NCBI RefSeq assembly: GCF_001904655.1
Contig: NZ_MRCC01000001.1
Coordinates: 310,001 to 374,000 of the forward strand
DNA length: 64,000 bases
Source of the DNA: Chroogloeocystis siderophila 5.2 s.c.1
Lineage (GTDB): Bacteria > Cyanobacteriota > Cyanobacteriia > Cyanobacteriales > Chroococcidiopsidaceae
Direction: 5' to 3'
Part shown: piece by piece, positions 63,721-64,000 of the stretch
Layout of the letters: each line of letters opens with the position of its first letter
Numbering within the stretch: the first letter of the stretch is position 1
Program-made: the position numbers and the translations under genes
Notes under the pieces: model-generated
What the model was told of the DNA's origin: nothing
Databases searched by the model: none
Seen by the model: only the letters and a program-made list of their open reading frames with translations

Positions 63721-64000
63721 TCTTTGTTCCTCAAGGATAGAGACTGAAAATAAATTAGGATTTTCACAATTCCCAACTACTATCTTTTCGTAGCTTCTAG
63801 CTTCTTGTCTCTAATCGCTTGGCTTCTTCATGCTGCGTTTAGAAATCAGGCATAAATATAAGTGATCGCTTCACAAATAAGGAAATCAATATGAGCTTCT
63901 ATGCTATGTCAGTGTCCACGTAACTTGGCGCTGAAACAGACAAATTTTACTTTTTCTCGGAATCATCAGTCGAAGTTTTCAAGCCTTTGCAGAACGCTGT
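63721..64000. other. intergenic, right edge
   Basis: 280 bases after dprA start. An AATATGAGCTTCTATG stretch near 63889 resembles one near 46276. No gene is supported; the next gene must begin beyond the edge. Confidence 0.4.

Overview
The window looks like a chromosome segment of a cyanobacterium. The octamer GCGATCGC and its core recur in almost every gene, which is the HIP1 pattern of cyanobacteria. Gene content agrees: phylloquinone biosynthesis genes, a phosphoribulokinase-like enzyme, a probable McdAB carboxysome-positioning pair, and DUF3288, DUF2227, DUF29 and Uma2 families. The scattered short heptad-type repeats, many pseudogenes and mixed gene orientation suggest a large-genome filamentous or Chroococcidiopsis/Gloeocapsa-type lineage, but the genus is a guess.

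Layout. 0-1.2 kb: the start of an RTX protein gene and a decayed HAD phosphatase gene. 1.2-6.1 kb: DUF952, then a three-gene operon (CocE-type hydrolase, cupin, isochorismatase-family hydrolase) divergent from an Atz/Trz-type amidohydrolase. 6.2-8.7 kb: a small kinase, a type II NADH dehydrogenase-like enzyme and DoxX. 8.8-11.4 kb: a ParA/coiled-coil pair resembling McdA/McdB, and glutaminase. 11.5-15.7 kb: a decayed zone with an RTX/FG-GAP pseudogene, an IS1-family remnant, two tRNA-Val genes, radC, a PRK-like kinase and a dead Gp49-like toxin gene. 15.8-24.9 kb: mazG, DUF2141, a Ser/Thr kinase, an M48 protease and proA. 23.5-28.9 kb: menF, menA, menC, menE and a DHNA-CoA thioesterase, five of the steps leading to phylloquinone.

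29-37.6 kb is the most unusual part. On the minus strand lie a DUF815 AAA ATPase, a membrane-anchored coiled-coil protein with a TerB_C-like end, a BrxD-like ATPase and an Lhr/BrxHI-like helicase, tightly packed like an operon. Just upstream lie a Uma2-type nuclease and a protein that fuses an Mrr-like nuclease domain to a ParA ATPase. None of the core BREX genes (brxA, brxB, brxC, pglX, pglZ) is present, so this may be a separate DNA-processing or defence module.

37.8-53.5 kb: an acyl-CoA dehydrogenase-cyclase fusion, YjbQ, a flavin disulfide reductase, a large secreted phytase-like/RTX/GDPD fusion preceded by Pho-box-like repeats, an orphan MlaD protein, an AAA protein, an aquaporin, a broken Rieske oxygenase and two hypothetical genes. 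53.7-59.1 kb: a five-gene operon with a 59-residue protein, a ComFB-like protein, a DUF5132-like protein, a Ca-type P-ATPase with an HMA-like N-terminus, and a divergent MetK whose signature 1 is altered. 59.4-63.7 kb: an MBL-fold pseudogene, a secreted protein, an Eco47II-family restriction-modification locus whose nuclease has a nonsense codon while its methyltransferase is intact, a ribbon-helix-helix protein and dprA.

Seven loci are broken genes, several by single nonsense codons. This is a high density for 64 kb.
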